Positions 36,721 to 48,693 of a stretch of 64,000 nucleotides of DNA are shown here, piece after piece. Origin of the DNA: Acholoe squamosa (taxonomy: Eukaryota; Annelida; Polychaeta; Phyllodocida; Polynoidae); assembly GCA_949317995.1 (NCBI GenBank), contig OX439045.1:39947693-40011692 (forward strand), in the 5' to 3' direction. The notes below the pieces were generated by a model that saw nothing but the letters and a program-made list of their open reading frames with translations, did not search any database and was not told where the DNA came from. Position 1 is the stretch's first letter. The number at the start of each line of letters is the position of its first letter. The translations under genes and the position numbers were made by a program.

Positions 36721-37159
36721 TCAGCATAAATGGTGGATTTGATTAATTACTCTATAAGAGGGTTGTGTATACTATATATGCATGGCCAGTCAAGGTGGAT
36801 TTGTTACCATGGTGCAATAACCCCGCTGGTATTTATGAAGATATGAAAATATTGACAGCAAAAACATACTTATATATTATGAAAGTATGTCGTTGCCCCC
36901 TATAATTGCAATTAAAATGCTTGACATATCCAACATAGAATGTGTTACACCAATGGTCCATTGGGCCCTGCCAGCCGATTTTGAAGGTATGAGAAAGGGG
37001 TACGTCATATGATGTAACCATTGATGGAACAATGACAGCTCTATTAGCAAGCATTGGCAATATTAACAGACAGGAACAACAATACTTCAAACTCCCTCCT
37101 AGTTAGAATGCATACTTCAGCCATACTCACATAACAGTCACTCATAGCCACACAAAAAT

Positions 37160-38200
37160 TTTATTTATTTATTTATTTTTTTTAAATCAATAAGTTGAAT
37201 CATTCCAGTAGCAAGTCCTACAATAACCATAAGAAGTGGGTGGTAGGTTTGGTCATTACAACCCATCCCCCCTACTTCTCGAAAATCTAGCAGACAGCAA
37301 AAACAGGTGAGGTCATTACAACCTATCCCCCTTCTGCTAACTGAGGCCCGGCCTGAGATGAAACAATGATCAGGAAGCAGGTGAGGTCATTACAACCCAT
37401 CCCCTCCCAATCACCGTTCCACCCAGGCCAGACCAACATCAATAACCAGAAATGTAGAAGAGTTGAATGCATTAAGATTCAAGAGTAGCAGTCGCTGACA
37501 ATACAGCTGGTTTCATTAAGTTCACAATTTTCACAATCCTATGCTTAAAGGCTACCTTATTGGGACTACACTGATACCAAGCAGTCAGGTTATTCCATAG
37601 CGAACCACCTCTGCTTAATGGAGAGTTTAGCCTCTGTTCTGGGCCCTCATCAACTTGAAGCGTATTTTCTCCTCAGACCGCAATCCTTCCCGCCTTAGAG
37701 TCTCATCAATCATATCAGGGCGTTTGGATAGTTTAAACATGTACGTCAAGAGTAGTTGCTGCCTCCTCCTATGTAGTTTGCACACATCACCTCTGGTATA
37801 CATATCAGATTCACTATAATTTCTACCACGGAAGCAAATTTTTAAACCTCTCAATTGAAGTCTTTCCAATTTTTTAATATATGTTTCATTCGCCCCGTCG
37901 TGCACAAAAGTTGCATAATCAAACAGACTTAGAATGGTTGACTTATATACCTAAATTGTTGCATTTTCTGTTAGAAGATGATGCAATTTACTCAGTGTAA
38001 AAAGGCGGTTACTCACTTTAGAGATCAGCTTATTCATGGCTGGAACAAAGCTCAAGGCGGAATCAATTTTCAAACCTAAATAGGTATAACATTTCACAGT
38101 CTCTAAATTTTTCCCATAGAGCGAGAAGTTATAATTTGCTTTCTGTTTTAACTTCTGTGTACCACCAAACCAACACATATTCTTGTTGTTTATGGCACCA
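37160..38200 (-). mobile_element. 5'-truncated LINE (non-LTR retrotransposon), reverse transcriptase C-terminus
   Basis: Reading down the minus strand from about 38190, the translation gives MCWFGGTQKLKQK, YTYLGLKIDSALSF, KLERLQLRGLKICF and RGGSLWNNL. These are the end of a non-LTR reverse transcriptase and its C-terminal region. A stop follows ENATI near 37951. The 3' untranslated part holds three copies of GTCATTACAACC(C/T)ATCCCC (37250-37400). The element ends in AAATAAATAAATAAA on the minus strand (37163-37185), a typical tail. It sits between the two GPCR copies. It is dead because of truncation and stops. The exact clade (CR1/Jockey/RTE-like) is not decided. Confidence 0.8.
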
Positions 38201-38491
38201 CCTCCACTAATTGCTAACAGACAGACAAATGCATTTCCGGGCAACTGTGGATTATGAAAGCTCAGAAAATACAGCCTAGTACGTGCCTGCTGATATGGCG
38301 GTGTTGATATGAGGGTGCCACCTACCAATCACATGGAAACAATCATGAACAAACACCTAAATAATACAGAGAAAGGGTATGGAAAAGTATCCCTATCAAA
38401 CATGAATGAGATGCAACAACAACTCAGACAACTACGCAGATTTTTTTCAAACACTATTAACATCAGCCTATTCCGAGAAAGAGAAGAGAAG

Positions 38492-39650
38492 ATGGAGCTC
38501 ATGTCTACTCAGGCTATTGCCACTATAACCGAGGTGAACTCTACTATTGTAATCGAACAGCAGACCCCTGTGCCAGGTTGGCTTTTAGTGTTTGACAATG
38601 TGCAGTTTGTAGTAGCAATTATTGGTTTTGTTGCCAACTCTGTCACTCTAATCACCCTTATCAAGAACAGCGTTGGCTTCTCCGATGTTATCAACCTGCT
38701 CCTTAAGTTCCAGTCAGCTGTTGATGCTGTGGTCTGCCTCTTTGCATTTTCCCTTGGCATCCTGCCTCCCTTCTGGAGAGTTGGGAATCTCTCTATGGAC
38801 ACTATAATCTGCCAGCTGTGGCATAGTACATACTTGTACTGGAGCTCCATAGCTGTATCCATCTGGAATCTTGTGTTACTGGCTATTGAGCGCTATGTTT
38901 GCATCTGCCGCCCATTGACGTACACTTATTTCTAAGTCAAAAGTCAGGTCAATGATAGTTGGCTGTTTCTTTTTGGCATGTTTTATGAAATCAGGGGCCA
39001 TTTTCCACACTCGCATGCGGACTGGAATCTGTGTCAGTGAGTTATTTGTAGATGGCTTGACGTTTCAACACTTCATGGTTTTCTTCGCAATATCTGTGTT
39101 CTTCACCTTCTATGCCATACCAACTGTGCTTTTTGTCATCCTCTATGGATTCATCATTAACCGACTTCGACACTACACAAGTGCATTTCTGGGTGCCTCC
39201 AGCCCCGCAACTGTTCCGGATAGTGCTTCCAGGCAGCTTAGCAAGACTGCCATAGTTGTAACTATTGTCTTTATCATAGCTTATAGCTGGGACCTCTGGT
39301 TCTACATGCTTGGGTATGTTGGGGTAACTGAATAGACTGTAAGCGGGACTGGAGCTGGTTCTTGGCGACAGGCACTGATAAGAGCTGATAGGATGGAACC
39401 AGCATGTCTCTGGAAGTGGGTGTTACCCAGGGACAAGGTACCCATCATGATAGGTCTTATCAGTTGGGTTTACCTCAACCAGCGAAATTCAAAATGGTGG
39501 ACACACAGGACGTCCATACTAAGCCATATACAGGTAAGACTCATCCTTGGTAAAATGGGTCTTTTTTTGGCAGTCATTAACACAGTTGTGAATCCCTTCA
39601 TCTATGCAGGTTTGATACCAGCCTACAGGAGAGCTGTGTTCAAGCCATAG
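38492..39650 (+). CDS. class A (rhodopsin-like) GPCR, one frameshift
   Basis: The ATG at 38492 opens a 7-TM receptor. TM1 is at residues 31-57 with Asn49. TM2 is about 66-88 with Asp78. TM3 is about 105-132 with Cys108, followed by ERY at 133-135. A one-base deletion near 38926-38933 then causes a stop (38933), and the frame resumes one register over before SMIVGCFFLACF (TM4). TM5 has Pro in FYAIPTVLFVILYGF. TM6 reads VVTIVFIIAYSWDLWFY, without the usual CWxP. A predicted phase-0 intron (39324-39533, GTAACT...TATACAG) joins TM6 to TM7, which carries NPFIYA in place of NPxxY. An N-glycosylation site (NST, residue 16) precedes TM1. Such divergent receptors form lineage-specific expansions in invertebrate deuterostomes; the ligand is unknown. 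The frameshift means either a recent pseudogene or a sequencing error. Confidence 0.8.
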
Positions 39651-41124
39651 ATGACATGGATCAAGTGACTATGCCATCTCATGGTAAATCATTCTACTAT
39701 AGTGGAGTTTCACTATGGAATGACAAAGAGTAATCTGAATCCAGACTAGAGACAAGCCTCAAGTGGCAGAGGAAACTTTACTACTCCCTACAAACGATAA
39801 CGTATTTGCATACGGCATCAATTATCTGATAATTTTGCACTCATATATTGTATTCCTGCCAAGATCTTGTCAGGCAGATCATGTTTTTGAAATGATAATA
39901 AAATAATCAAATAAATAGCTGACTAGTTTCGTGAATGATCATGTTATCAGCCAAGGTATTCCACAGGACCTGGATGCTTTGTCACAATCTACGTTGTACT
40001 GAACTAAGATATGTTAAATTAGTTACTGTTAGAAGTACAAACTGATGGCGACAACATGGCATACTTTGCTTACTATCCTGACCTGTGATTCATTTATCTC
40101 CCTCCCACGAAGGTACCTTGCATCTTTTGTTGAGGTAATTCAATGTATGTAAGAGTGCAATGAACTCAACTTTTAAATCACGATTTAACCTGATTCCTAT
40201 GGGAGTGCCTAAATGTACTGTATGTACAATGTACCTACCCCTAATTCAAATCTCGAAATTGACTTACTTTCTTCTAACGTGTCTCGAGTTTAATTGAGAA
40301 CCCAATTACAAGTTTGAGATACACCAAATAATACATATATACACCAAATAATACATATATACTTTATCAATTAGATATGCCTCATGAATTGCATTTTCGT
40401 CCTTTGAAATGATGAGCAATCAGCCTTTTAACTGAGGAATAAATGAAAACTCTATATGTGATCTCTGTATACTGGGTATTTGGGAAATTCACAACTGTTG
40501 TGGTGTATGTTACATCTTGTGATTAAGCCATGAAAATGACAGCCATAATTAAGTGAAGTGTCAACCACCCCTGGTATGATGACAATGTAGCGCTTCAATT
40601 ATAACGGGGAATGTCTCACATTAATTAGTATTAATCAATTAGGATGTAAGCAGTTAGGTTTGACAGGCGTAGCATAATTGGTAAGAACGGTGGATGGTGG
40701 TCTAGACGTATTCATCAATCGGAATAAACGAAGGTTTCATTTTCTCTAGACTCTAGTAAGAAAAGCAGCAGGCCTACATACGTCGATAGTGATTTAATCA
40801 GGCCAGTGGACGGCCATCTATGATCCCAATATTATAAATATATGTAGGCCTACCTGTAATGTGTCATCCTGCTTACAAATAATTTATAGAGTCAAAATTA
40901 TCTCATTACTATAAAAGCTTGCACTCTGACAACTGTTAATGTGCCCATCGGTCTGACATGACATTACCATCATAATATCTGTAGTAACCATGTAGTGGAC
41001 TGCTCCAGCATGAGTGCCTGAGAAATAGCGAGCAGACAAGCGGATTGGATATATCCCATAAGAGGTTGCACCAGCTATCCTTTCTGCGCACATTCGTCTC
41101 ATTTTTAATCAAATGCTTTCTAAT
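39651..41124. other. gene-free sequence downstream of the GPCR
   Basis: No exon or RNA gene was recognised. A short direct repeat, CAAATAATACATATATAC in two copies, lies at 40324-40361. AATAAA-like words near 39897-39915 could be the receptor's polyadenylation signal. Confidence 0.45.
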
Positions 41125-41587
41125 CCAGTGGGCACACTGGTGTTAATTCAGTGTTGAATCAACTTTTGCAATACTTGCATATCAACAGTTGATTCAGGTT
41201 GAAATATGTTTGAATTTGAAATTTGAAACAACATGATTAAATCAACTGTGATTGTAATCATCAATGTTTGTATTTCTATGTTGATTCAATGTTGTTTCAA
41301 CATTCTTTCAACTTTGATAGTTGTGAGGTGATTCTAAGTTGACATGTCAACATTGAATCAACATTGAAATAAACAGTGCTAATTCAATGATGACAAAATC
41401 AATATTGAATTGAGCACATTCAACATTGATATGGCAACTGTTAATCTAATGTTGAAATGGTGATGGTTGACAATATTGAAATGGACTCACTGAAACGGTG
41501 TTCAAGACATGTTTTGTTATTCAACACTCTCAATACAATATGATCAACCAGATGTCAGGGTTGATCCAATGTTCTATGCCCACTGGG
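41125..41587. mobile_element. 463-bp MITE with CCAGTGGGCA ends
   Basis: The left end CCAGTGGGCA is matched by TGCCCACTGG at the right end. The interior is a dense series of TTGATTCAATGTTG-like words in both orientations (41150-41480), so it can fold on itself many ways. This is a widespread invertebrate MITE design. Confidence 0.8.
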
Positions 41588-42664
41588 AAGATACAAAACC
41601 TGGTGCAGCCTGCCATTCTATTGTAATGGCTCGTATTCTTATGTATATAAGGGTGGCTCTTTGGCTCGCTTAGTAGCTATAAGAACCAACACGACACGAG
41701 TAGTTCAAGTTGGGCAAAGCCCTCAAAACTTCCACCTCTCGGATGGCCTTTATTCTGTTACAAATAGAAGGTAGGGTAGCGCATCTTGACTGGATGGAGT
41801 CACCTTCTGCTCATCACCCAGCTCCTTAGTAGGAGCTGGACGCGAGGCATAGCACTGCCCCCTCTTGTACCAAACAGGTATCGCAAAGCGACGCCTGGTT
41901 GGCATAGAAGAAACGAGCAACACATGAACATGTCTCTCGGATAATCAGCACTAGTAATGATGCCGGCCCCCTACACCACCCCCCTAGACTTTATCTAGGG
42001 TAAGTGTTACAATAGTAGACTAGTAAAGATTCGTATTACATATGGTGACTACTATTTACACAGGTAAGTCTACTTTATAATAGTTAAACAACTGATATAA
42101 CAATACAGGGGCATTCATAAGTATTATGTACATTCAATAGGTATCATCAAATATAACCCGAAGTAGATAGATGTGCATGTATAACAGAGTAGGAAGTGAT
42201 ACCTTATGTATCATCGTCCCAAGTAAATAAGGTTATACAATATTTACTATCTCCCATGACCATTAACATAACAACCATGTACCCGCGGGTAATGAACAAT
42301 GGATTTATGTTTTGATTATATATTATAGTATTAACCCGCAAAAATAAAATTTTTGACAACTCTAATGAGAGTCATTTATATTATTATTATTATTTCTTTT
42401 TTTTTATGATATGTATTTTTTTCACACTTCGTGTTCCTGAGCTGAGTGAAGTCATACAGTTGAGTCACTATAATTAAATACAGATCTAGTTAATGCACCG
42501 TAAGGTTCATGAACACATAGTGTGGACTAATAGTTATTGAGAAATACTTTTTATGGATACAAACCGTAGTAGTCTCGTATTCCATTACAATATATATATA
42601 CGGTAAATAACATATATCACATTTCTATACAATAATAATATGTGTGGTAAGGAGTTAAAGGTGT
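41588..42664. other. sequence beyond the third ORF of a minus-strand retroelement
   Basis: No host gene was recognised. On the minus strand a purine-rich tract (41959-41990, GGGGGGTGGTGTAGGGGG) could be a polypurine tract with the 3' LTR lying at lower coordinates. No matching second LTR was found in the window, so the boundary is not established. Confidence 0.3.
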
Positions 42665-42813
42665 CTTACCAACGTAGTAAAATCACCCGTACAGTAATAA
42701 TTAACTTCCGGCAAACACGGATCAACTGGTTTTCTGCAGCTCCATTCGGCGACAGTTTTGTGGTGGCAAGCCACGTTGCTGTTGTGTGGTGCCCTGATGA
42801 AGGTGTGTAGATG

Positions 42814-43787
42814 CCCAGTGAACAAAAAGACGTTTTCTGACGTTTTTCAACATAATTTGAAAGTTTGCAAACGTTTGTTTTGAATGTTATTCTAAGGTTA
42901 AAACGTTGACTCATTCTGACGTTTTTTAACGTTCATACAAACGTTTTTTTCTAACATTTTAAAATGTTTTCTAACATAATTTTCAACATTCAAAAACATT
43001 AGAGAACATTCTTAAACGTTTCTACTAGCATAACCGCTGGGGTATTTTGACTTTGTATTTTGTATAGGTACCTATTGCCCAAACTATTGTGCCTGCTAAA
43101 TTAATGACAGAACATAATCATTTGTTGTGCACATAGAAGTATCTTAATATAGAATTCTCCTGAAGCACATTATACCTGTAATCCCTGAGCAAAAATCTCT
43201 AGGACTGGTGCAAGAGGACATTGTCCTCAGAGGGAATATGTATATTTCTTGGTAATAAGCAATGGGTGTCTTCATCAGGATTATTTCATTTAATCCAATA
43301 GAATATGATAATACCAGTCATATTCTATCAAGCATGACTTGGAATAAAAGTTTTGATCCATGGATGTATGAAGTAAGCAAAAATATGATAATGTATACAT
43401 TTAAAGCAACTTTAGATTACAGAACATACAGGGAAAATCTCTCCATCGATTGGCCTGTCACCTTGTAGGGAAGATATGTATAACACAAACGTATAAAAAT
43501 GTTAGAAAACATTCTATAAACATTTGTTGAATGTTTTATTACTTTTTAAAATGTTTGGAATGAATGTTCACATTCTAAATTACTGTTGATGTTAACAAAC
43601 ATTTGTTAAATGTTTGTTTGATGTTATAAAACATTATATATGAACGTTTGTTTTAACGCTTTTATGGACATTAGTAAACGTTTGCTGAACATTTCATTTA
43701 TGTTGGAAAACATCAAAACCTAACGTTCACTTTCTAGCTTTAAAATGACATTCACGAACGTTCTATAAACGTTTGCTGTTCACTGGG
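42814..43787. mobile_element. 974-bp MITE with CCCAGTGAACA ends, nested in the retroelement
   Basis: The left end CCCAGTGAACA is matched by TGTTCACTGGG at the right end. The interior is filled with AACGTTT / AAACGTT and ACATTC words near both ends, in inverted arrangement, around a unique core (43040-43490). It splits the third ORF of the minus-strand retroelement. Coding-like sequence with cysteines and histidines continues on the far side (42665-42810). Confidence 0.8.
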
Positions 43788-46010
43788 TGGAGCCTCCTTT
43801 TGTATGGTCACCCATGAATGGTTCGGATGGCGTCCATCTGTGCTGCAGTGCTTCGGTCCAGTCTGTCGGCTTAGGGTGGTATTTTGAGAATAGTCTCTTG
43901 CATAAAAATATGCCTTTATGTACACTTGGATACATACAGGGCACCAGGAGAGGGACACTTGCAGATCAGTAGAGTCATCGTCAGTGTCCATCTTTTCAGC
44001 TGACTCCTGGTTAGGAGCTGAGTTGCTATCATACTCGTTGAAGCACTTGATCACTTGCTTCTCCAGGCCAGTTCCATGAGCCTTTTGGAACTGCAAAGCC
44101 ATGTCCCTACGTCTGTTTATATGAAGCTGCCATCGCACAATCTACTGGGTCTTTCACCAGGTACACATCGTAGCAAGGGTTTGTGGTGCATATGCGTTTC
44201 CACAATATGCCTTGCAAACCGAGGCTTCGTCTTAAAGATCTTCTCTCTATTAATAAAGTGCTGGCAAGACTTGAACGGGCACTTGTGTTTATTACCATTG
44301 GGTCCCCACTGGGTCATAGTCCATTGAACCTTCGTTCTCGCCTCGTAATTATATACATTGCCCAATTTGGCTTTGAGTTGGTCAATCCAAATCAGGTAGA
44401 ACTTGCTTACTGGTGTATCATTAGGTCCGGACATTCCTCATCGTCACTATCCCCGTCTTTGTTTATAGTACCCGGACACATATAATGAATCATATGCGCA
44501 GTCGGCGAAGCAACGGGGAATTCGGTCTTTGAATCCCTCGGCTGCATTCTTCCAAATCCATTTCTGATTCTCATCCTTGGTCATATCCTCCCACGTAGTC
44601 ACTCCATCCAAGTCACTCTTGGCCGATTCTGGTAGTTCTGGGTCGCTTTCGCCTCCAGACTCACTACCCGAGCCTACCTGTGCCCCAGCCTTGGATTGGA
44701 CCTGACTAGTGGTATCAGTACCAGTCGTGGTCACAACCATAATGACTGCGGGCGAGCCACTGGTGGTAACAATGGCTGCTGAGGCACCCAGGGTAGCCTT
44801 GGTGACTGCTGTAGAAGGCGTAGGAGGGACCTTCGGCTTGCCTTTGTCCCCCTTTTTTCCAGAAGCAGGAGTAGGAGCCTTCGGCTTATCCTTCTCCACC
44901 TTTTTCTCAGGCGTCTTCTTCTTCCCCTTCTTCTCAGGTTTAGCTGGGGGCTCAGGGCTAGAGTCTGTTTAACCGGACCCCTTCCCTTTACCCCTAGCAC
45001 TCCTTTGTGTACCGGTTGTGGTTTAGGTATCCGAAGAAGCTTCCACTTTGAGCTGAGCCTGTTGCTTGCGGCAGGCTCCGCGGACGGCGGTTAACTCCTT
45101 CTGCAATGCTGAGAGCTCCCTACGTTTCTCATCCACAGCAGCCTGCTGACGGGCTATGTCCTTCTCTGAAACTACTGGGCTGGCCGCATCTGGGATATCA
45201 GCACCCAGCTCAGTGGTAGACTTGGATCTCTCCACAGCAATCCGAAGATCTTCATCCTCCAGATCTGACTCGGTTAAGAGTCCTTTCTCGCTGGGTTTAC
45301 GAACTAACTTCTTTGTACGCCCAGCAGAGAACAAGGAGTGATTGTGGAGTCTGTGTCCATTTCGGATTCAGTCTCCTGCAACTGAGTTGTTCTGTGAGAG
45401 ATCCCGTTGGCTACTAACACAGCACGAGCAAGTGCCTCCTTAACCATCATGGCTCCAGCTAGGCGTCGGTAATTCCTCAGCCATGACACTGTGCCAGCTC
45501 GTCCGAACATGAGTCGATAACTAATGTTCTAAAGTCCTCAGATATATCCCCCGTTCTCTGGGGACCCCGGCCTCTGGTCCAATGGCAAACATGGATTGGT
45601 GCATAGGGATATACGTCCCCCAACTGGTATACACAACACTTTCCTCCTCATCGACGTGGGCGAGGCTTTCCATTTTTGTTTTATAACTCGGTGGCTAGAG
45701 CAGGATACTTAATAGAGTCATGGATAGACTCCATCTCGGTTGGCACTGTCTTGGTCGGGTCCACAGGACTCGACACGGATGCCACAGACCCCGGAGGTGG
45801 TCGAGGAGGCATTTTGTCCCGATCTGACTCGGCAGTAGACAACACAGCAAGACTGCTGGTGGCTTCCTCCACTTCTGGCTCGTCCTGGAGTCCAGCATCG
45901 AAGGTTTCCATCGTTTCCTCCACACGAGACTCGGTTACTGGTACCTTGTCTTCGTCCAACGGAATGTTGGCAGAAGCTTGATGCACAGCGTCAATCTTTC
46001 CTTGCGCCAT
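43788..46010 (-). pseudogene. third ORF of the Ty3/gypsy element: acidic, coiled-coil, Lys/Pro-rich, zinc-finger-like
   Basis: From MAQGKIDAVHQ (46010) the coding potential runs downward with several frame changes. It starts with an acidic N-terminal part. A helical, charged segment follows (KDIARQQAAVDEKRRELSAL, about 45150). A Lys/Pro/Thr-rich linker lies at about 44750-44900. The C-terminal part then has KCPFKSC...RHIVETHMH (about 44240-44290), a C2H2-like set of ligands. A further Cys/His cluster crosses the MITE. The ORF sits after integrase, where some Ty3/gypsy elements carry an extra gene. It has no envelope-like membrane segment. A role in nucleic-acid binding is inferred only from the zinc-ligand spacing. 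Confidence 0.55.
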
Positions 46011-46701
46011 TACAGCGGAACGCCTTCCAATTTCAAATTGGCGATACTACAGTTGGAATCCTCCTAAAGGATTTGTCCAACAAACACTTTTCTATAATGC
46101 GGCTATCAGCTGTAAGATTATGGAGAGCAACCACAGGGAAAAAGAATGGCATCACACACCATGATTCCGCCTTAGTTATAAACAATATAGTGTCTAAACT
46201 CTTGTCTCGTGAGATCTCGCTGCAAGCTATCCGCTGACCTAGTTACTAGTTTTCCTGTCACACTATTGGTGCCGCCACATTAACTAGACCTGGATAGGAG
46301 CTCGGCTCAGTGTACCAGTCGTATAGTACTACCAGGATGGTATCTTCTGGAGCTTGGTGGTATTATACATTTCTGAAAAGCAGATGTACCAGACCATCCG
46401 ACCACCACTCACGGGATACTCTACCAAGGGAATATACATTCGGCGTCCTGACCCGGTACAGACACATACTATACACAGAAAGAACAGCACACAGACATCA
46501 CACTCGTTGTGCACCGAGTTAGGTTACGGCAGCCCTTAACATGGGGCTACGTCTGACGCCCTGGGTCAGCATTTTATTATTCCCGGTATCACACACAGCC
46601 TTTTCCGGGTCCGGGTCCGGGTCCGGGTCCGACACAATCACCTCCAGCTTTTCCCTGGTCGGCCCTGTGGGTCGATATCCGAACTCTCTTTCTGCTGCTT
46701 C
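46011..46701. other. spacer between integrase and third ORF
   Basis: No conserved coding sequence was seen. A hexamer repeat (GGGTCC)n lies at 46604-46630. Open frames on either strand here overlap one another and are not supported. Confidence 0.4.
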
Positions 46702-47490
46702 TCAACCTTTCCATGGTCTGAGCTTCCCTACATTGGTTTTCCAATCTCTACTGGTGTAGCAATCCTTCATTATCAAAGTAGATTCAGAGACTATGCTTAT
46801 AACCTTAAATGGACCTTCCCAAGGGTATACGAGTTTTAACCTCTCGAGTGATTCATAGTATCTTAACACTTTATATCCTATATTAAAGTGCATCCTTTTT
46901 AGATTGGTGTCATAGCCAACCTTCTGCCATTTAGCATTCTTAAGTAATTCATTTCTTACTACTTCGTATGCTTGTTTGAATCTATCACATAGTGATTCGA
47001 CAAATAGCACACTACAAGGGGCTTCTGGATTAATTCCTACTACCCCATACACTGAATCAGCGGGCATTATAATGTCCTCGCCAAACACCAAAAGGTTAGG
47101 TGTACAATTGGTAGATGCACACTGTTCGTCCCAATCATCTTAGTGGCTATTCGCCAATGGCTTCAAGACTTGTATCAAAGTTCGGTTAAACCTTTCCACC
47201 TGACCATCGGACTGTGGTCTGTATGGATTGGTGTGGGTCTTGCATATTGCCAAGTAGTGACACATTTCTTGCCATAACTCTGACTCGAACTCCCTTCCTT
47301 GATCACTCTGCATCATAAGGGGTCCTCCCGAATGCAACACCCAGCCTTTTACGGATGCTTCTGCACATGTAGCAGCCTTATGATTAGGTAAGGGAAACAC
47401 GCGAGTATACTTTGTATAATAGTCTGTTACAACCATCATGCACATATTCTCTTTAGGTGTCGTTTTCAATCCACTGATGATGTCGATCGT
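46702..47490 (-). pseudogene. Ty3/gypsy integrase, one in-frame stop
   Basis: The catalytic core has all three acidic positions: TDYYTKYTRVFPLP (Asp), QSDQGREFES (Asp) and PQSDGQVERFNRTL (Glu). The C-terminal part has VGYDTNLKR and YPWEGPFKVISI, the usual GPF-type module of this class. The two pieces are in the same frame and are separated only by a TAA at about 47140. No zinc-binding HHCC domain is visible upstream, because the sequence breaks off near 47493. Integrase would insert the cDNA copy into the genome. Confidence 0.9.
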
Positions 47491-47574
47491 GATACAAGCA
47501 AATCTGACACCAAACAGTAGTATATAGTGTATGGGAACAGGACTATAGCTAACTATAGGATATTACTCACCCGA

Positions 47575-47935
47575 GATGCAGCCAATCAGAGGCCTCCCTT
47601 TTGGTAGGAAATTCAAATGGGGGGTCACGTGCCCTAGACCCCCCGTGGGGTGGTGCCAAAATGGACCAATCAGAACCTTCCCTTTTGGCGGGAAATTCAA
47701 AATGGTCATGTGACCCTTACCACCTGTGGTTTGCCACCAAAATGGTGCCCTCTGATTGGCTGGCTGTTTAGGTCATGTGACCTCTATTATGCAAATAAGG
47801 TCACATGGCCCTTATTTGAATGGTCCAATCACAGGTTGGCATTTTGATGGGAAATTTGAAATTTGGTGACGTGACTTTATTTATTTCAAATTTTCTACCA
47901 AAATGGAGACCTCTTATTGGTTAGCTGTCCATCCA
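47575..47935. promoter_or_regulatory. CCAAT / E2F / E-box / octamer-rich repeat block
   Basis: About four diverged units of 75-90 bp contain CCAATCAGA or its reverse, TTTTGG(Y)GGGAAATT and GTCACGTG or GTCATGTGAC. Individual sites include GCCAATCAGAG (47580), TTTGGCGGGAAAT (47686), CACGTG (47627), a perfect octamer ATGCAAAT (47790) and GTGACGTGAC (47868). The density looks like a cell-cycle or histone-type promoter. However, the sites ride on a repeated unit and no gene start is adjacent, so this may be element-borne sequence. Confidence 0.4.
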
Positions 47936-47967
47936 CACATCATACCATCAGCTGTATGCAGCAAGTA

Positions 47968-48002
47968 GTAGTAGTAGTAGTAGTAGTAGAAGTAGAAGTA
48001 GT
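47968..48002. repeat. (AGT)n microsatellite
   Basis: GTA/AGT trinucleotide run with GAA interruptions. Confidence 0.9.
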
Positions 48003-48155
48003 TACGCGATCTTATTAGCATAAAGAGGTGTGGTGGTTTATTATGTAGATGAGAGTGTGACTTATAGTGAGATATTTTTTTATGAAGGTGAATACAAACT
48101 TACATGCAATTTTCCATGAAACGTGATACATTGTGAGAGGACCTTGTCCCTGGTG

Positions 48156-48189
<34 letters not shown>

Positions 48190-48192
<3 letters not shown>

Positions 48193-48365
48193 CTCGCTAC
48201 CAGGGAATAATTATACCGGTAATACACGGATAGGATAATAATAGATACCAGGGTAACCGGTAATAAAATGTATTAATAAATATATAACAAGTAATAAATG
48301 ACCTATGACAGAACACATGAGTTTGGTGGGTTACTGACCTTGGGGCTATCAGCACCATACATGCC
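48190..48365 (-). repeat. split direct repeat A, outer copy
   Basis: It matches 48694-48869 base for base as far as can be read by eye, from TATCTCGCTACC to CATACATGCC. Confidence 0.9.
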
Positions 48366-48473
48366 TTTATTAAGACAACTATAAAATCAGTTGACAATAA
48401 GTATAGTCAGTAAAATTGTAATATAATAAATAGTATAGAAACAATGGTAATAACAAAAGTAACAACAATAGTA

Positions 48474-48690
48474 AAAATTTAAAATTCCAGGGAACACCCA
48501 GCGTGGTGTTACCTGTACAGGTGAATACGAGCCAATTGACGGTTAGCTTGAACCCACCCCCTTTTATACCAGTGGAGTTGTTGACCATGACGTCACCCTA
48601 TGACATCATTGGTATCCTTACGAGCTGCAAGTAGTCCCTAACCGTCCGCGGCTAATTATATAAATATACACGAGTGTATATAGTTCCATA
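48474..48690 (-). repeat. split direct repeat B, internal copy
   Basis: It matches 52893-53109 with about two substitutions (near 48556 and 48589). It is separated from repeat A (48694) by three bases, forming the B-A junction expected in the circular form. Confidence 0.9.
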
Positions 48691-48693
48691 AGT

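Larger units (their letters stand above)
42665..47493 (-). mobile_element. Ty3/gypsy retroelement with third ORF, 5'-truncated
   Basis: Reading down the minus strand, the remains are the integrase core and C-terminus (47490-46702), a 0.7-kb non-coding part, and a long broken third ORF (46010 to 42665) interrupted by a MITE. Gag, protease and reverse transcriptase are not present upstream of 47493, where the sequence changes to a CCAAT-rich repeat. No LTR pair was identified. Confidence 0.7.

Noticed and set aside
44709-45341. Plus-strand open frames opposite the third ORF
   Set aside because: They are antisense shadows of the Lys/Pro/Ser-rich minus-strand coding sequence.
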